The translations under genes and the position numbers were made by a program. Below, one piece after another: positions 32,991-39,352 of a stretch of 39,352 nt of DNA. Position 1 is the first letter of the stretch. Every line of letters starts with the position of its first letter. Under the pieces are notes generated by a model. It was given only the letters and a program-made list of their open reading frames with translations. It did no database searches and had not been told where the DNA came from. Source of the stretch: Clostridia bacterium (lineage in GTDB: Bacteria; Bacillota; Clostridia; Oscillospirales; QAKW01); NCBI GenBank assembly GCA_017937065.1, contig JAGBEI010000029.1, positions 1-39,352 on the forward strand, read 5' to 3'.

Positions 32991-33424
32991 AAAAGGAAAG
33001 ACTGACACGTATAAAAGAGCTTGTATTGGAATTTGATATTACAACCCAGGACATGCTTGTTGATATTCTCAATAAAGACGGTTATAATGTCACACAGGCG
33101 ACCGTGTCAAGAGATATTAAAAAGCTGGGACTTATCAAATCGTTTGAAGACGGTGTTAACAAGTATGTACTGAAAAAAGAAACGGAAACGGGCGAACACA
33201 GTTTGATTTTGAAAAATTCCGTTCTATCTGTCAGAACAGCTCAGAATTTGGTGATAATAAGGTGTGCGGCAGGCATGGCAAATGCCGTCTGCGTGTATAT
33301 TGACAGTCTTGAGCTTCACGGACTTGTCGGTACTCTTGCAGGTGACGACACTATATTCATCGCGGCATTAGATAATGTATCGGCAGAGAATATCAGGGAA
33401 ATTCTCGTAACACGCATAAAATAG
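32987..33424 (+). CDS. argR: Arginine repressor family regulator
   Basis: 145 residues. The N-terminal winged helix contains VTQATVSRDIKKLGL, where the Ser-Arg pair contacts ARG boxes. The C-terminal hexamerisation and arginine-binding domain has the G-T-L-A-G-D-D-T-I-F-I motif with two adjacent Asp residues that bind arginine. No arginine gene is in the window, and I did not identify an ARG box here. The argR-recN order is a Firmicutes hallmark. Confidence 0.95.
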   Translation: MKKERLTRIKELVLEFDITTQDMLVDILNKDGYNVTQATVSRDIKKLGLIKSFEDGVNKYVLKKETETGEHSLILKNSVLSVRTAQNLVIIRCAAGMANAVCVYIDSLELHGLVGTLAGDDTIFIAALDNVSAENIREILVTRIK

Positions 33425-33458
33425 TTCTTTATCTGTAATAAAGTAAAGGAAGGTTGTA

Positions 33459-35141
33459 ATGCTTTTAAGTCTGCATATCGAAAATATTGCAATAATAGAC
33501 AAGAGCGATATAGACTTTTGCGACGGGTTTAATGTGCTGACCGGTGAAACGGGAGCCGGCAAAAGTATAATTATCGATTCTATCGCTTTGCTTACAGGCG
33601 TTAAAAGCTCAAAGGAACTTATCGGGTCTTACGGTTCAGCTGCGATTGTCAGTGCTGTCTTTACGGATCTTACCGACGGTCAGAAGGAAGGGCTTTCTCA
33701 GCTTGGGATAACTCCCGATGACGACGGTAATGTAATAATATTCCGAAGAATAGCCGGTGACGGGAGAAATCTTACAAAAATCAACGGAACTGCTGTCACC
33801 GTAACCGCACTTAAAGAGGCAGCTGTGCTGCTTGTAAGCATTCACGGTCAGCATGACGGAACAAAGATACTTGAGCCGCAAAGCCATATATCTTATCTTG
33901 ACGAATACTGCGGTATTGAACCGCAGCTTGAAGAATACCGTTCGAGATATGAGTCGGTTAAAAAGCTCAGAAACAGACTTGATCGTTTAACCGAAATTAA
34001 GAATCAGAGAGATGAGCTTGAAGCGGCACTTAAATTTAAAATAGGTGAGCTTGAAAATGCAAATATAAATGTAGGTGAATACGAAAAACTAAAAAGCATT
34101 CGCACATCCGCTCAAAACAGCGCCGTTATCTCCAAAGCTCTGTATTTAACCGACAGTATTTTAACACAGGATGAAAACTGTATATCCGACGGTGTATCAT
34201 CGGCTGTCGGCGAGTTGGAAAGAATAAAGGACATTTTTCCGTCTGTTTCAAAGCCTCTTGAAATTTTGAAAAATGTAAAGGCACAAATCGAAGACGCCGC
34301 GCTTGCTGTAAGTGAACTTGTTTTAGAACACGAGGAAAGCGAATATTCACCTGAATATATAGAAAACAGGCTATATACTATTGAAAATATAATGAGAAAG
34401 TATTCAAGCGAGGCTAATGCTGCTGACATGCTGAAAAAATATAAGGCTGAGCTTGATTTGCTTGCCGATAATGAATTTGAGCTTGAAGCGGCGGCATCGG
34501 AATATAAGCAGTCACTTTCGGAACTTGAAAAATATGCGCAAACACTGTCAAGGCTGCGTTCAGACGGTGCTAAAAAACTTTCCGAAAACATTTGTGCGCA
34601 GCTTAAAGAGCTGGATATGCCCAATGTTAAATTTGAAGTAAGCATAACGCGCAATAGAAATACGCGGGGTGGCAATAAATATACCGTCAACGGATATGAC
34701 AGCGTTGAATTTTTAATAGCGGCAAATATAGGCTTAAAGCCCCGACCCATTTCAAAAATAGCATCCGGCGGAGAGCTATCTCGCATAATGCTGTGTCTGA
34801 AAAGCACTCTGAACAGTAAAAAAACGGACTGTTCAACTGTTATATACGATGAAATCGACAGCGGTGTTTCCGGAAGCACTGCGCAGAAGATAGGATATAA
34901 GCTGAAAAACTTTTCAAAAGACAAGCAAGTGTTCTGTATAACGCATCTTGCTCAGATTGCGGCAATGGCAGACCATCATTACAAAGTTTGGAAGAGAACA
35001 GAGGGATCAAATACCCGGTCCGATATACGACTTTTATCTGAGCAAGAGAGACGGACAGAGGTAGCGCGCATTATGGGCGGTATTGATATAACGGATCAGC
35101 TTTTAAAATCGGCTGATGAATTGATAAAAAGCACAAAATAA
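33459..35141 (+). CDS. recN: DNA repair protein RecN
   Basis: 560 residues, SMC-like. The Walker A motif GETGAGKS is at 29-36. A long coiled-coil middle (about 165-380) carries heptad-like Leu/Glu/Lys content. The ABC signature is ASGGELSRIMLCLK, and Walker B is VIYDEIDSGVSG, followed by the H-loop ITHLAQIAAMAD. It acts early in double-strand-break repair by gathering DNA ends for RecA. AAGGAAGG precedes the ATG. I saw no SOS box directly upstream, so it probably depends on the operon or argR-internal promoters. Confidence 0.96.
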   Translation: MLLSLHIENIAIIDKSDIDFCDGFNVLTGETGAGKSIIIDSIALLTGVKSSKELIGSYGSAAIVSAVFTDLTDGQKEGLSQLGITPDDDGNVIIFRRIAGDGRNLTKINGTAVTVTALKEAAVLLVSIHGQHDGTKILEPQSHISYLDEYCGIEPQLEEYRSRYESVKKLRNRLDRLTEIKNQRDELEAALKFKIGELENANINVGEYEKLKSIRTSAQNSAVISKALYLTDSILTQDENCISDGVSSAVGELERIKDIFPSVSKPLEILKNVKAQIEDAALAVSELVLEHEESEYSPEYIENRLYTIENIMRKYSSEANAADMLKKYKAELDLLADNEFELEAAASEYKQSLSELEKYAQTLSRLRSDGAKKLSENICAQLKELDMPNVKFEVSITRNRNTRGGNKYTVNGYDSVEFLIAANIGLKPRPISKIASGGELSRIMLCLKSTLNSKKTDCSTVIYDEIDSGVSGSTAQKIGYKLKNFSKDKQVFCITHLAQIAAMADHHYKVWKRTEGSNTRSDIRLLSEQERRTEVARIMGGIDITDQLLKSADELIKSTK

Positions 35142-35189
35142 TAAACTGATTAATTTCCTAAATGCAAATTGTATTTTTGCAAAAAAATA

Positions 35190-35219
35190 TTGACTTACAT
35201 AATAGTTGTATGCTATAAT
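35190..35219 (+). promoter_or_regulatory. Promoter of rplU-prp-rpmA
   Basis: TTGACT (35190-35195), an 18-base spacer and a perfect TATAAT (35214-35219). TGC directly before it makes an extended -10. A strong promoter is expected for ribosomal protein genes. Confidence 0.85.
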
Positions 35220-35223
35220 TATC

Positions 35224-35300
35224 CTTGACCGCATATGCCGGGTTTTAAAAACGCAAGTTTACCCGCCGTAGCGAGTTTTCTTAAAGAAAGTGAGGTGCTT
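35224..35300 (+). promoter_or_regulatory. Probable L21 ribosomal-protein leader
   Basis: The 5' untranslated region of rplU contains an inverted pair CGGGT/ACCCG around a 17-base loop, then a GCCGTAGCGAG stretch before the ribosome site. Firmicutes rplU genes usually carry a structured L21 leader at this position (Rfam L21_leader, recalled). In that family it is thought to give autoregulation by L21. The match is by position and partial structure. Confidence 0.55.
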
Positions 35301-35304
35301 TGTA

Positions 35305-35616
35305 ATGTACGCAATTATAGAAACAGGCGGTAAGCAGTACAAGGTGCAAGACGGTGACGTCATTTTTATTGAAAAAATCAACGCGGAAAACGATTCCAAA
35401 TTCGTCTTTGACAAGGTCGTTGCAGTCGGTGCCGATGACGGTATCAAAGTCGGCGCTCCTTATGTAGACGGTGCAACGGTAGAAGCAAACGTTGTCAAAA
35501 CCGGTAAGGCAAAGAAAATCATCGTTTACAAAATGAAGCCTAAAAAGAATTACAGAAGAAAGCAGGGTCACAGACAGCCCTATACTAAGGTACAGATCAC
35601 TGCTATCAACGCATAA
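35305..35616 (+). CDS. rplU: 50S ribosomal protein L21
   Basis: 103 residues from ATG 35305 after GAGGTG. The signature [18 protein letters not shown] opens the protein. The end carries [15 protein letters not shown], the conserved rRNA-binding tail. It binds domain II of 23S rRNA. It is first in the rplU-prp-rpmA operon. Confidence 0.98.
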   Translation: MYAIIETGGKQYKVQDGDVIFIEKINAENDSKFVFDKVVAVGADDGIKVGAPYVDGATVEANVVKTGKAKKIIVYKMKPKKNYRRKQGHRQPYTKVQITAINA

Positions 35617-35621
35617 GACAT

Positions 35622-35942
35622 ATGACTCGTCTTACATTTTTCAAAGACAACGGGCGTTATCTCGGCTTTCGCTGCAAAGGTCATGCAGGCTATGCTGACG
35701 TCGGTGAAGATATTGTATGTGCTGCAGTATCTGCTGCCGTTCAGCTTTCCGCTGAATTTCTAACAAGCTATTGCAGTGAGGATACAGAACTTGTTGTCAA
35801 TGAAAACGGCGCCGAAATAGTTCTGCGCTGTCGGGTGCCGCTTGAGGATGCGGATAAACAGCTTGCCGTGCTTGCTCGTTTTGCCGAAAGTATGGCACAG
35901 CAGTACCCGAATTATTTTAATTATGAATTTACGGAGGTGTAG
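35622..35942 (+). CDS. prp: Ribosomal-processing cysteine protease Prp (YsxB)
   Basis: 106 residues. The catalytic dyad is H21 in CKGHAGYADVGEDIVCAAVS and C33 in the same segment, matching H22/C34 of the S. aureus enzyme. It removes the N-terminal extension of L27. The gene lies between L21 and L27, as in all Firmicutes with extended L27. No clear ribosome site is visible and the ATG is only 5 bases after the rplU stop, so translation is probably coupled. Confidence 0.95.
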   Translation: MTRLTFFKDNGRYLGFRCKGHAGYADVGEDIVCAAVSAAVQLSAEFLTSYCSEDTELVVNENGAEIVLRCRVPLEDADKQLAVLARFAESMAQQYPNYFNYEFTEV

Positions 35943-35945
35943 ACA

Positions 35946-36230
35946 ATGATTAAATTTAATATTCAGTTCTTTGCACATAAAAAAGGAATGGGCTCTACCA
36001 AAAACGGAAGAGATTCGGAGTCAAAGCGTCTTGGTGTCAAGAGAGCGGACGGTCAGTTTGTTCTTGCGGGAAATATCCTTGTTACACAGAGGGGAACAAA
36101 GATACATCCCGGCACAAATGTAGGTCGCGGTTCTAACGACTCGCTTTTTGCGCTTGTTGACGGCAAAGTCAAGTTTGAGCGTATGGGCAAGGACAGAAAG
36201 AAAGTTTCAGTTTATTCAGTAGAACAGTAA
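35946..36230 (+). CDS. rpmA: 50S ribosomal protein L27 with cleavable N-terminal extension
   Basis: 94 residues. The protein opens [14 protein letters not shown]. Prp is expected to cut after F9, leaving an Ala start near the peptidyl-transferase centre. The body [14 protein letters not shown] is standard L27. GGAGGTG lies upstream of the ATG. A strong terminator follows seven bases after the stop. Confidence 0.98.
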   Translation: MIKFNIQFFAHKKGMGSTKNGRDSESKRLGVKRADGQFVLAGNILVTQRGTKIHPGTNVGRGSNDSLFALVDGKVKFERMGKDRKKVSVYSVEQ

Positions 36231-36236
36231 TTAATC

Positions 36237-36263
36237 AGCCCCGGAAATATCCGGGGCTTTTTT
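36237..36263 (+). terminator. Intrinsic terminator between rpmA and obgE
   Basis: Stem AGCCCCGG (36237-36244) with CCGGGGCT (36251-36258), a 6-base loop and a T-run to 36263. It ends only a few bases before the obgE ribosome site, so obgE either depends on read-through or has its own weak promoter. Confidence 0.92.
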
Positions 36264-36277
36264 ATAGGAGTATTAAA

Positions 36278-37555
36278 TTGTTTATAGATATCGCTAAAAT
36301 TTATATCAAAGCAGGTGACGGCGGCGACGGTGCAGTGGCTTTTCACCGCGAAAAGTATGTAGCGGCGGGCGGACCGGACGGCGGCGACGGCGGAAAAGGC
36401 GGAAGTATTGTTTTTGTACCTGACAGTAATATGAATACGCTTATGGATTTTAGATACAAGCGTAAATATGTTGCCGCAAACGGTGAAAACGGCGGGAAAA
36501 ATAATTGTTCCGGTGCAAATGCTCCTGATCTTATAATAAAAGTTCCGCTCGGAACACTCATAAAGGATGCCGAAACAGGGCTTATAATAAAGGATATGTC
36601 TGACGGAGAACGGTTTGTTGCCGCAAAGGGCGGCAGCGGTGGCTGGGGTAATCAGCATTTTGCTACTCCTACACGCCAGATCCCGCGCTTTGCAAAACCC
36701 GGCTTGCCGGGCGAGGAACGTGAAATTCAGCTCGAACTCAAACTGATTGCCGATGTTGGATTGGTAGGATTTCCGAATGTCGGAAAATCAACCTTTTTAT
36801 CTGTTGTATCCTCCGCCAAGCCCAAAATTGCAAATTATCATTTTACCACGCTTGTTCCAAATCTCGGCGTTGTCCAAGCTTTTGAAGATAAAAGCTTTGT
36901 TCTTGCAGATATCCCCGGACTTATAGAAGGTGCTGCCGACGGAATCGGGCTCGGTACGTCTTTTTTGCGGCATGTAGACAGATGCAGACTTCTCATTCAC
37001 ATGGTTGACATATCCGGCAGTGAGGGCAGAGACCCGGCGGAGGATTTTGACGCCATTAATAAAGAGTTGCAAAAACACTCTGCACGCTTGTCGGGGCTTA
37101 TGCAAATAGTTGTCGGTAATAAAGCCGATATAGTGAGCGATGAAACGGTTGTTTCACGCTTTAAAGCTTACGTTGAAGAAAAAGGCTATTCGTTTTATTT
37201 GATTTCCGCTGCGTCAAGGCAGGGAATTGACGATGTAATTGCCAAGGTTGTTAAGGAGCTTGACACATTACCCGATACTCTTGTATATGAACCTGAAATC
37301 GAGACGGAAGCAATTCATGAGCAAAACAAATCCTCAAGAGAATTCAGTGTTTATGTACATGACGGTATCTATTATGTAGAGGCTCAGTGGCTGGCTAAGC
37401 TCATGTCCGGAATTAATTACAATGATTATGAGTCAATGAATTATTTCCAGCGTGTTCTGCGCACAAACGGTATTATTGACAAACTTGAGGAAATGGGAAT
37501 TAAAGAAGGCGATACAGTCAGTATTTACGATTTTGAATTTGACTTTGTGAAGTAA
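36278..37555 (+). CDS. obgE: GTPase ObgE/CgtA
   Basis: 425 residues starting at TTG, 8 bases after TAGGAG. The glycine-rich Obg fold occupies about 1-158 (KAGDGGDGAVAFHREK). The G domain has P-loop GFPNVGKS (164-171), then DIPGLIEGAADGIGLG and NKAD. A C-terminal OCT domain (about 345-425) is present, as in Bacillus Obg. The protein acts in 50S assembly and stress control. The gene usually follows rpmA. A TTG start and a preceding terminator both suggest low expression relative to L27. Confidence 0.97.
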   Translation: MFIDIAKIYIKAGDGGDGAVAFHREKYVAAGGPDGGDGGKGGSIVFVPDSNMNTLMDFRYKRKYVAANGENGGKNNCSGANAPDLIIKVPLGTLIKDAETGLIIKDMSDGERFVAAKGGSGGWGNQHFATPTRQIPRFAKPGLPGEEREIQLELKLIADVGLVGFPNVGKSTFLSVVSSAKPKIANYHFTTLVPNLGVVQAFEDKSFVLADIPGLIEGAADGIGLGTSFLRHVDRCRLLIHMVDISGSEGRDPAEDFDAINKELQKHSARLSGLMQIVVGNKADIVSDETVVSRFKAYVEEKGYSFYLISAASRQGIDDVIAKVVKELDTLPDTLVYEPEIETEAIHEQNKSSREFSVYVHDGIYYVEAQWLAKLMSGINYNDYESMNYFQRVLRTNGIIDKLEEMGIKEGDTVSIYDFEFDFVK

Positions 37556-37908
37556 TGAGACTGAAATACGGCGACTTAATAATAATCGCAGTCATACTTT
37601 TAGCGGCAATATTAATGATTATTCCTAAGAAAAGCAATGGGGAGCAAGTGATTTTAACCTGCGACGGAGAAGAAATTGCCGTGTTTGACCTAAATAAAAA
37701 TACAGAGTATACATTTCACGGTTCATATGAAAATAAGCTTATTATCGAAAACGGATATGCTTTTATATCGGAATCGGATTGCCCTGATAAAGTATGTGTC
37801 CGCAGCAAAAAAATTTCAAAATCGGGAGAGACAATTTGCTGTTTACCCAATAAGATGATGCTCACTGTTGTGTCAATAAAGATTAAAACGGATGTGATAT
37901 CAAAATGA
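37555..37908 (+). CDS. NusG-domain-II-containing protein
   Basis: 117 residues. An N-terminal membrane anchor (about 7-24) is followed by an extracytoplasmic beta domain. The signature C-P-D-K-V-C-V-R then G-E-T-I-C-C-L-P-N-K identifies the NusG_II family (DUF1312). Cysteines in this signature may form a disulfide. Function is not established. The ATG overlaps the obgE TAA by one base, and the stop overlaps the next ATG by four. Confidence 0.9.
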   Translation: MRLKYGDLIIIAVILLAAILMIIPKKSNGEQVILTCDGEEIAVFDLNKNTEYTFHGSYENKLIIENGYAFISESDCPDKVCVRSKKISKSGETICCLPNKMMLTVVSIKIKTDVISK

Positions 37909-38405
37909 CGGAAAAAATTGCTAAATGCGGTGTTTTTGCTGCCATTGCGATAGTCATTTCATCTCTGGAAAGGCTTATACCTTTACAGGCGGTGGTGCCG
38001 TTGCCGGGTATTAAGCTCGGACTTTCAAATTGCGTTATTTTATTTGTACTTATACAATTCGGTTTTTTGAGTGCTTTGTCCGTTTTATTAATAAAATGCA
38101 CGGTTACTTCAGTGCTGTTTTCAGGTATTTCATCACTCGTATTTTCGCTTTCCGGCGGTTTTTTGGCTCTTTGCGGCATGTATTTGCTTTTACAATTCAA
38201 AAAATTATTTTCAGTTTACGGAATCAGCGTTTGCGGGGCGGCGCTTCATAATATCGGTCAAGTTGCCGCTGCCGCCGTTATGCTCGGCAGTATATATATA
38301 TTTGAATATCTACCGGTAATGCTTTTTATATCAATTATCACAGGAATGATAACCGGAGGTATATCTGACATAATTGGCAGACGTTTAAAGGGTTATAGAG
38401 GTTAA
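37905..38405 (+). CDS. Gx transporter family membrane protein (heptaprenyl diphosphate synthase component I-like)
   Basis: 166 residues with about five hydrophobic segments. The family motif P-G-I-K-L-G-L-S-N lies at about 54-62, with an L-E-R-L-I-P segment before it. This family is often annotated as a component of heptaprenyl diphosphate synthase, but its sequence looks like an ECF-type S-component membrane protein. It is coupled to the NusG-II protein, a recurring pair in Firmicutes. The substrate is unknown. Confidence 0.87.
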   Translation: MTEKIAKCGVFAAIAIVISSLERLIPLQAVVPLPGIKLGLSNCVILFVLIQFGFLSALSVLLIKCTVTSVLFSGISSLVFSLSGGFLALCGMYLLLQFKKLFSVYGISVCGAALHNIGQVAAAAVMLGSIYIFEYLPVMLFISIITGMITGGISDIIGRRLKGYRG

Positions 38406-38406
38406 A

Positions 38407-39147
38407 ATGGATATATTTGCAAAATACTACGATAAATTTGTCGGCGCAGATTATGATTTGATTGTAGATTTTATTGATAAAAAGATTAAACAGTATAAAA
38501 ATAATTCGGAGCTGATTTGTGACCTTGGCTGCGGAACCGGATGTATTACGTCTCGGCTTGCAAAGCTCGGATACGATATGATAGGTGTTGATGCAAATGA
38601 GAATATGCTTATGCAGGCAAGAGAAAAATTATCCTTGCTCGGATTAGACAGCGTGTTGCTTTTAAATCAGAATATAACTGAATTTGAGCTGTACGGCACC
38701 GTAGATGTAATTTATTCAACATTGGATACGCTTAATTATATAATATATAAGAGAGAGTTGCGCAGGCTTTTTTATCTCGTTAAAAATTATCTGAATTACG
38801 GCGGTCTATTCATTTTTGACATTAATTCAGAATATAAATTTAAGAGCACGTTAAACGACGGCAAATTTATTTATGATTTCGATGACATTTTCTGCTGCTG
38901 GCAATCAGATTATGAACAAAAAAGCGGTAAGTGCTTTCATGAGCTTACTTATTTTGAAAAGCATAAGGACGGCGGATTTGAACGATTTGACAGCTTTCAG
39001 GAACAGCGGTTTTACAGTAATGAATATATCAAAGCTGTTTCAAGGGAACATTCCTTTGATATTTTGGAAGTCTGCGATAACTATACGTCAAAAGCTGTTA
39101 CAAAACATACAGAAAGAATTACCTATGTCATGAAAATAAATAAATAG
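38407..39147 (+). CDS. Class I SAM-dependent methyltransferase
   Basis: 246 residues. Motif I is L-I-C-D-L-G-C-G-T-G-C-I (about 37-48), followed by the acidic residue at the end of strand 2 (GVDANENML). Motif IV-like strand D-V-I-Y-S-T-L-D-T-L follows. The acceptor cannot be read from the sequence; small-molecule or tRNA substrates are both possible. AGAGG precedes the ATG, and the gene ends the obgE group. Confidence 0.88.
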   Translation: MDIFAKYYDKFVGADYDLIVDFIDKKIKQYKNNSELICDLGCGTGCITSRLAKLGYDMIGVDANENMLMQAREKLSLLGLDSVLLLNQNITEFELYGTVDVIYSTLDTLNYIIYKRELRRLFYLVKNYLNYGGLFIFDINSEYKFKSTLNDGKFIYDFDDIFCCWQSDYEQKSGKCFHELTYFEKHKDGGFERFDSFQEQRFYSNEYIKAVSREHSFDILEVCDNYTSKAVTKHTERITYVMKINK

Positions 39148-39162
39148 ATTTTTAAAAAACTA

Positions 39163-39191
39163 TTGACTTTGATATGCTTTTATAGTAAACT
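39163..39191 (+). promoter_or_regulatory. Promoter of the tRNA-Asp/Phe cluster
   Basis: TTGACT (39163-39168), a 17-base spacer and TAAACT (39186-39191), about 22 bases before the tRNA-Asp 5' end. Confidence 0.7.
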
Positions 39192-39212
39192 AATCACGTT
39201 GCCATCATAATT

Positions 39213-39289
39213 GGCCCGGTAGTTCAGCTGGTTAGAACGCTAGCCTGTCACGCTAGAGGTCGTGGGTTCGAGCCCCATCCGGGTCGCCA
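39213..39289 (+). tRNA. tRNA-Asp (anticodon GTC)
   Basis: 77 bases including an encoded CCA (39287-39289). Acceptor GGCCCGG pairs with CCGGGTC (one G-T pair). The anticodon stem CTAGC/GCTAG encloses the loop CTGTCAC, giving GTC. The T-arm carries GGTTCGAGCC. Confidence 0.98.
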
Positions 39290-39293
39290 ATTT

Positions 39294-39352
39294 GCCTCTG
39301 TAGCTCAGTAGGTAGAGCAGGGGACTGAAAATCCCCGTGTCGGTGGTTCGAT
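39294..39352 (+). tRNA. tRNA-Phe (anticodon GAA), cut by the window edge
   Basis: The acceptor 5' strand, D-arm and anticodon arm are complete. Stem GGGGA/TCCCC holds the loop CTGAAAA, giving GAA. The T-loop starts (GGTTCGAT) but the acceptor 3' strand is outside the window. It lies four bases after tRNA-Asp, so both are in one transcript. Confidence 0.93.

Noticed and set aside
34112..34924. 270-codon minus-strand frame inside recN
   Set aside because: It is Ser/Phe-rich antisense of the RecN coiled coil, with no similarity or ribosome site. RecN on the plus strand is certain.
35163..35189. Possible terminator after recN (TGCAAA/TTTGCA hairpin)
   Set aside because: The stem is only six A+T-rich base pairs and is followed by A residues rather than a T-run. 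It lies right at the rplU promoter.
1..39352. CRISPR arrays, insertion sequences, prophage or toxin-antitoxin genes
   Set aside because: I saw no regularly spaced direct repeats, transposase or integrase motifs, phage structural genes or paired small toxin-antitoxin genes.

Overview
The window looks like a chromosomal segment from a Gram-positive Clostridia-type bacterium, probably of the Oscillospiraceae/Ruminococcaceae kind. That placement is inferred from gene order and protein families. The supporting signs are RemA/DUF370 beside gmk and rpoZ, a Stp-PrkC pair with PASTA repeats, an ArgR-RecN pair, and ribosomal protein L27 with an N-terminal extension flanked by the Prp protease. There is no CRISPR array, transposase or phage structural gene. 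Most intergenic gaps are very short and many genes overlap by 4 bases.

Left edge (1-1142): a visibly A+T-rich accessory pair. The first gene is the C-terminal part of an AAA+ ATPase that resembles plant/cyanobacterial RuBisCO activase. The second is a 216-residue protein of unknown function, possibly HORMA-like. They lie just beyond the 3' end of a minus-strand tRNA-Leu(TAG) gene, a common place for integrated elements. This is the most unusual part of the window.

Sugar and redox region (1468-12830): a membrane-anchored protein of unknown function precedes a GH42 beta-galactosidase. Convergent to them is a GH36 alpha-galactosidase overlapping a YaiI/DUF188 gene. GH36 is divergent from a Crp/Fnr-family regulator, and a perfect 19-bp palindrome sits on the GH36 -35 box. 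The regulator is followed by ccdA, a TlpA-like thioredoxin, trxA and a CoA-disulfide-reductase/rhodanese fusion: a thiol/disulfide module. A Crp-like palindrome lies at about -41 of the presumed ccdA promoter. A GNAT acetyltransferase and a nitrilase-family amidohydrolase end this block.

Oxidative-stress operon (12860-13887): a PerR-like Fur regulator with a Fur/PerR-type box over its own start site, overlapping rubrerythrin, then a terminator.

Housekeeping superoperon (13939-35141): yicC-remA-gmk-rpoZ-priA-def-fmt-Zn metallopeptidase-rsmB-rlmN-stp-prkC, then nusB-TsaD paralogue-xseA-xseB-ispA-dxs-tlyA-nadK-argR-recN. It combines RNA maintenance, translation initiation and rRNA modification, Ser/Thr phosphosignalling, DNA repair and isoprenoid precursor synthesis. 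coaBC and rsgA-rpe, often found here in relatives, are absent from their usual places. rlmN has no ATG, GTG or TTG that would give a full-length protein and appears to start at ATT.

Ribosomal block and right edge (35190-39352): a promoter and probable L21 leader, rplU-prp-rpmA, a terminator directly before obgE, then a NusG-II-domain protein, a Gx-transporter family membrane protein and a methyltransferase. It ends with tRNA-Asp and a tRNA-Phe cut by the window edge.
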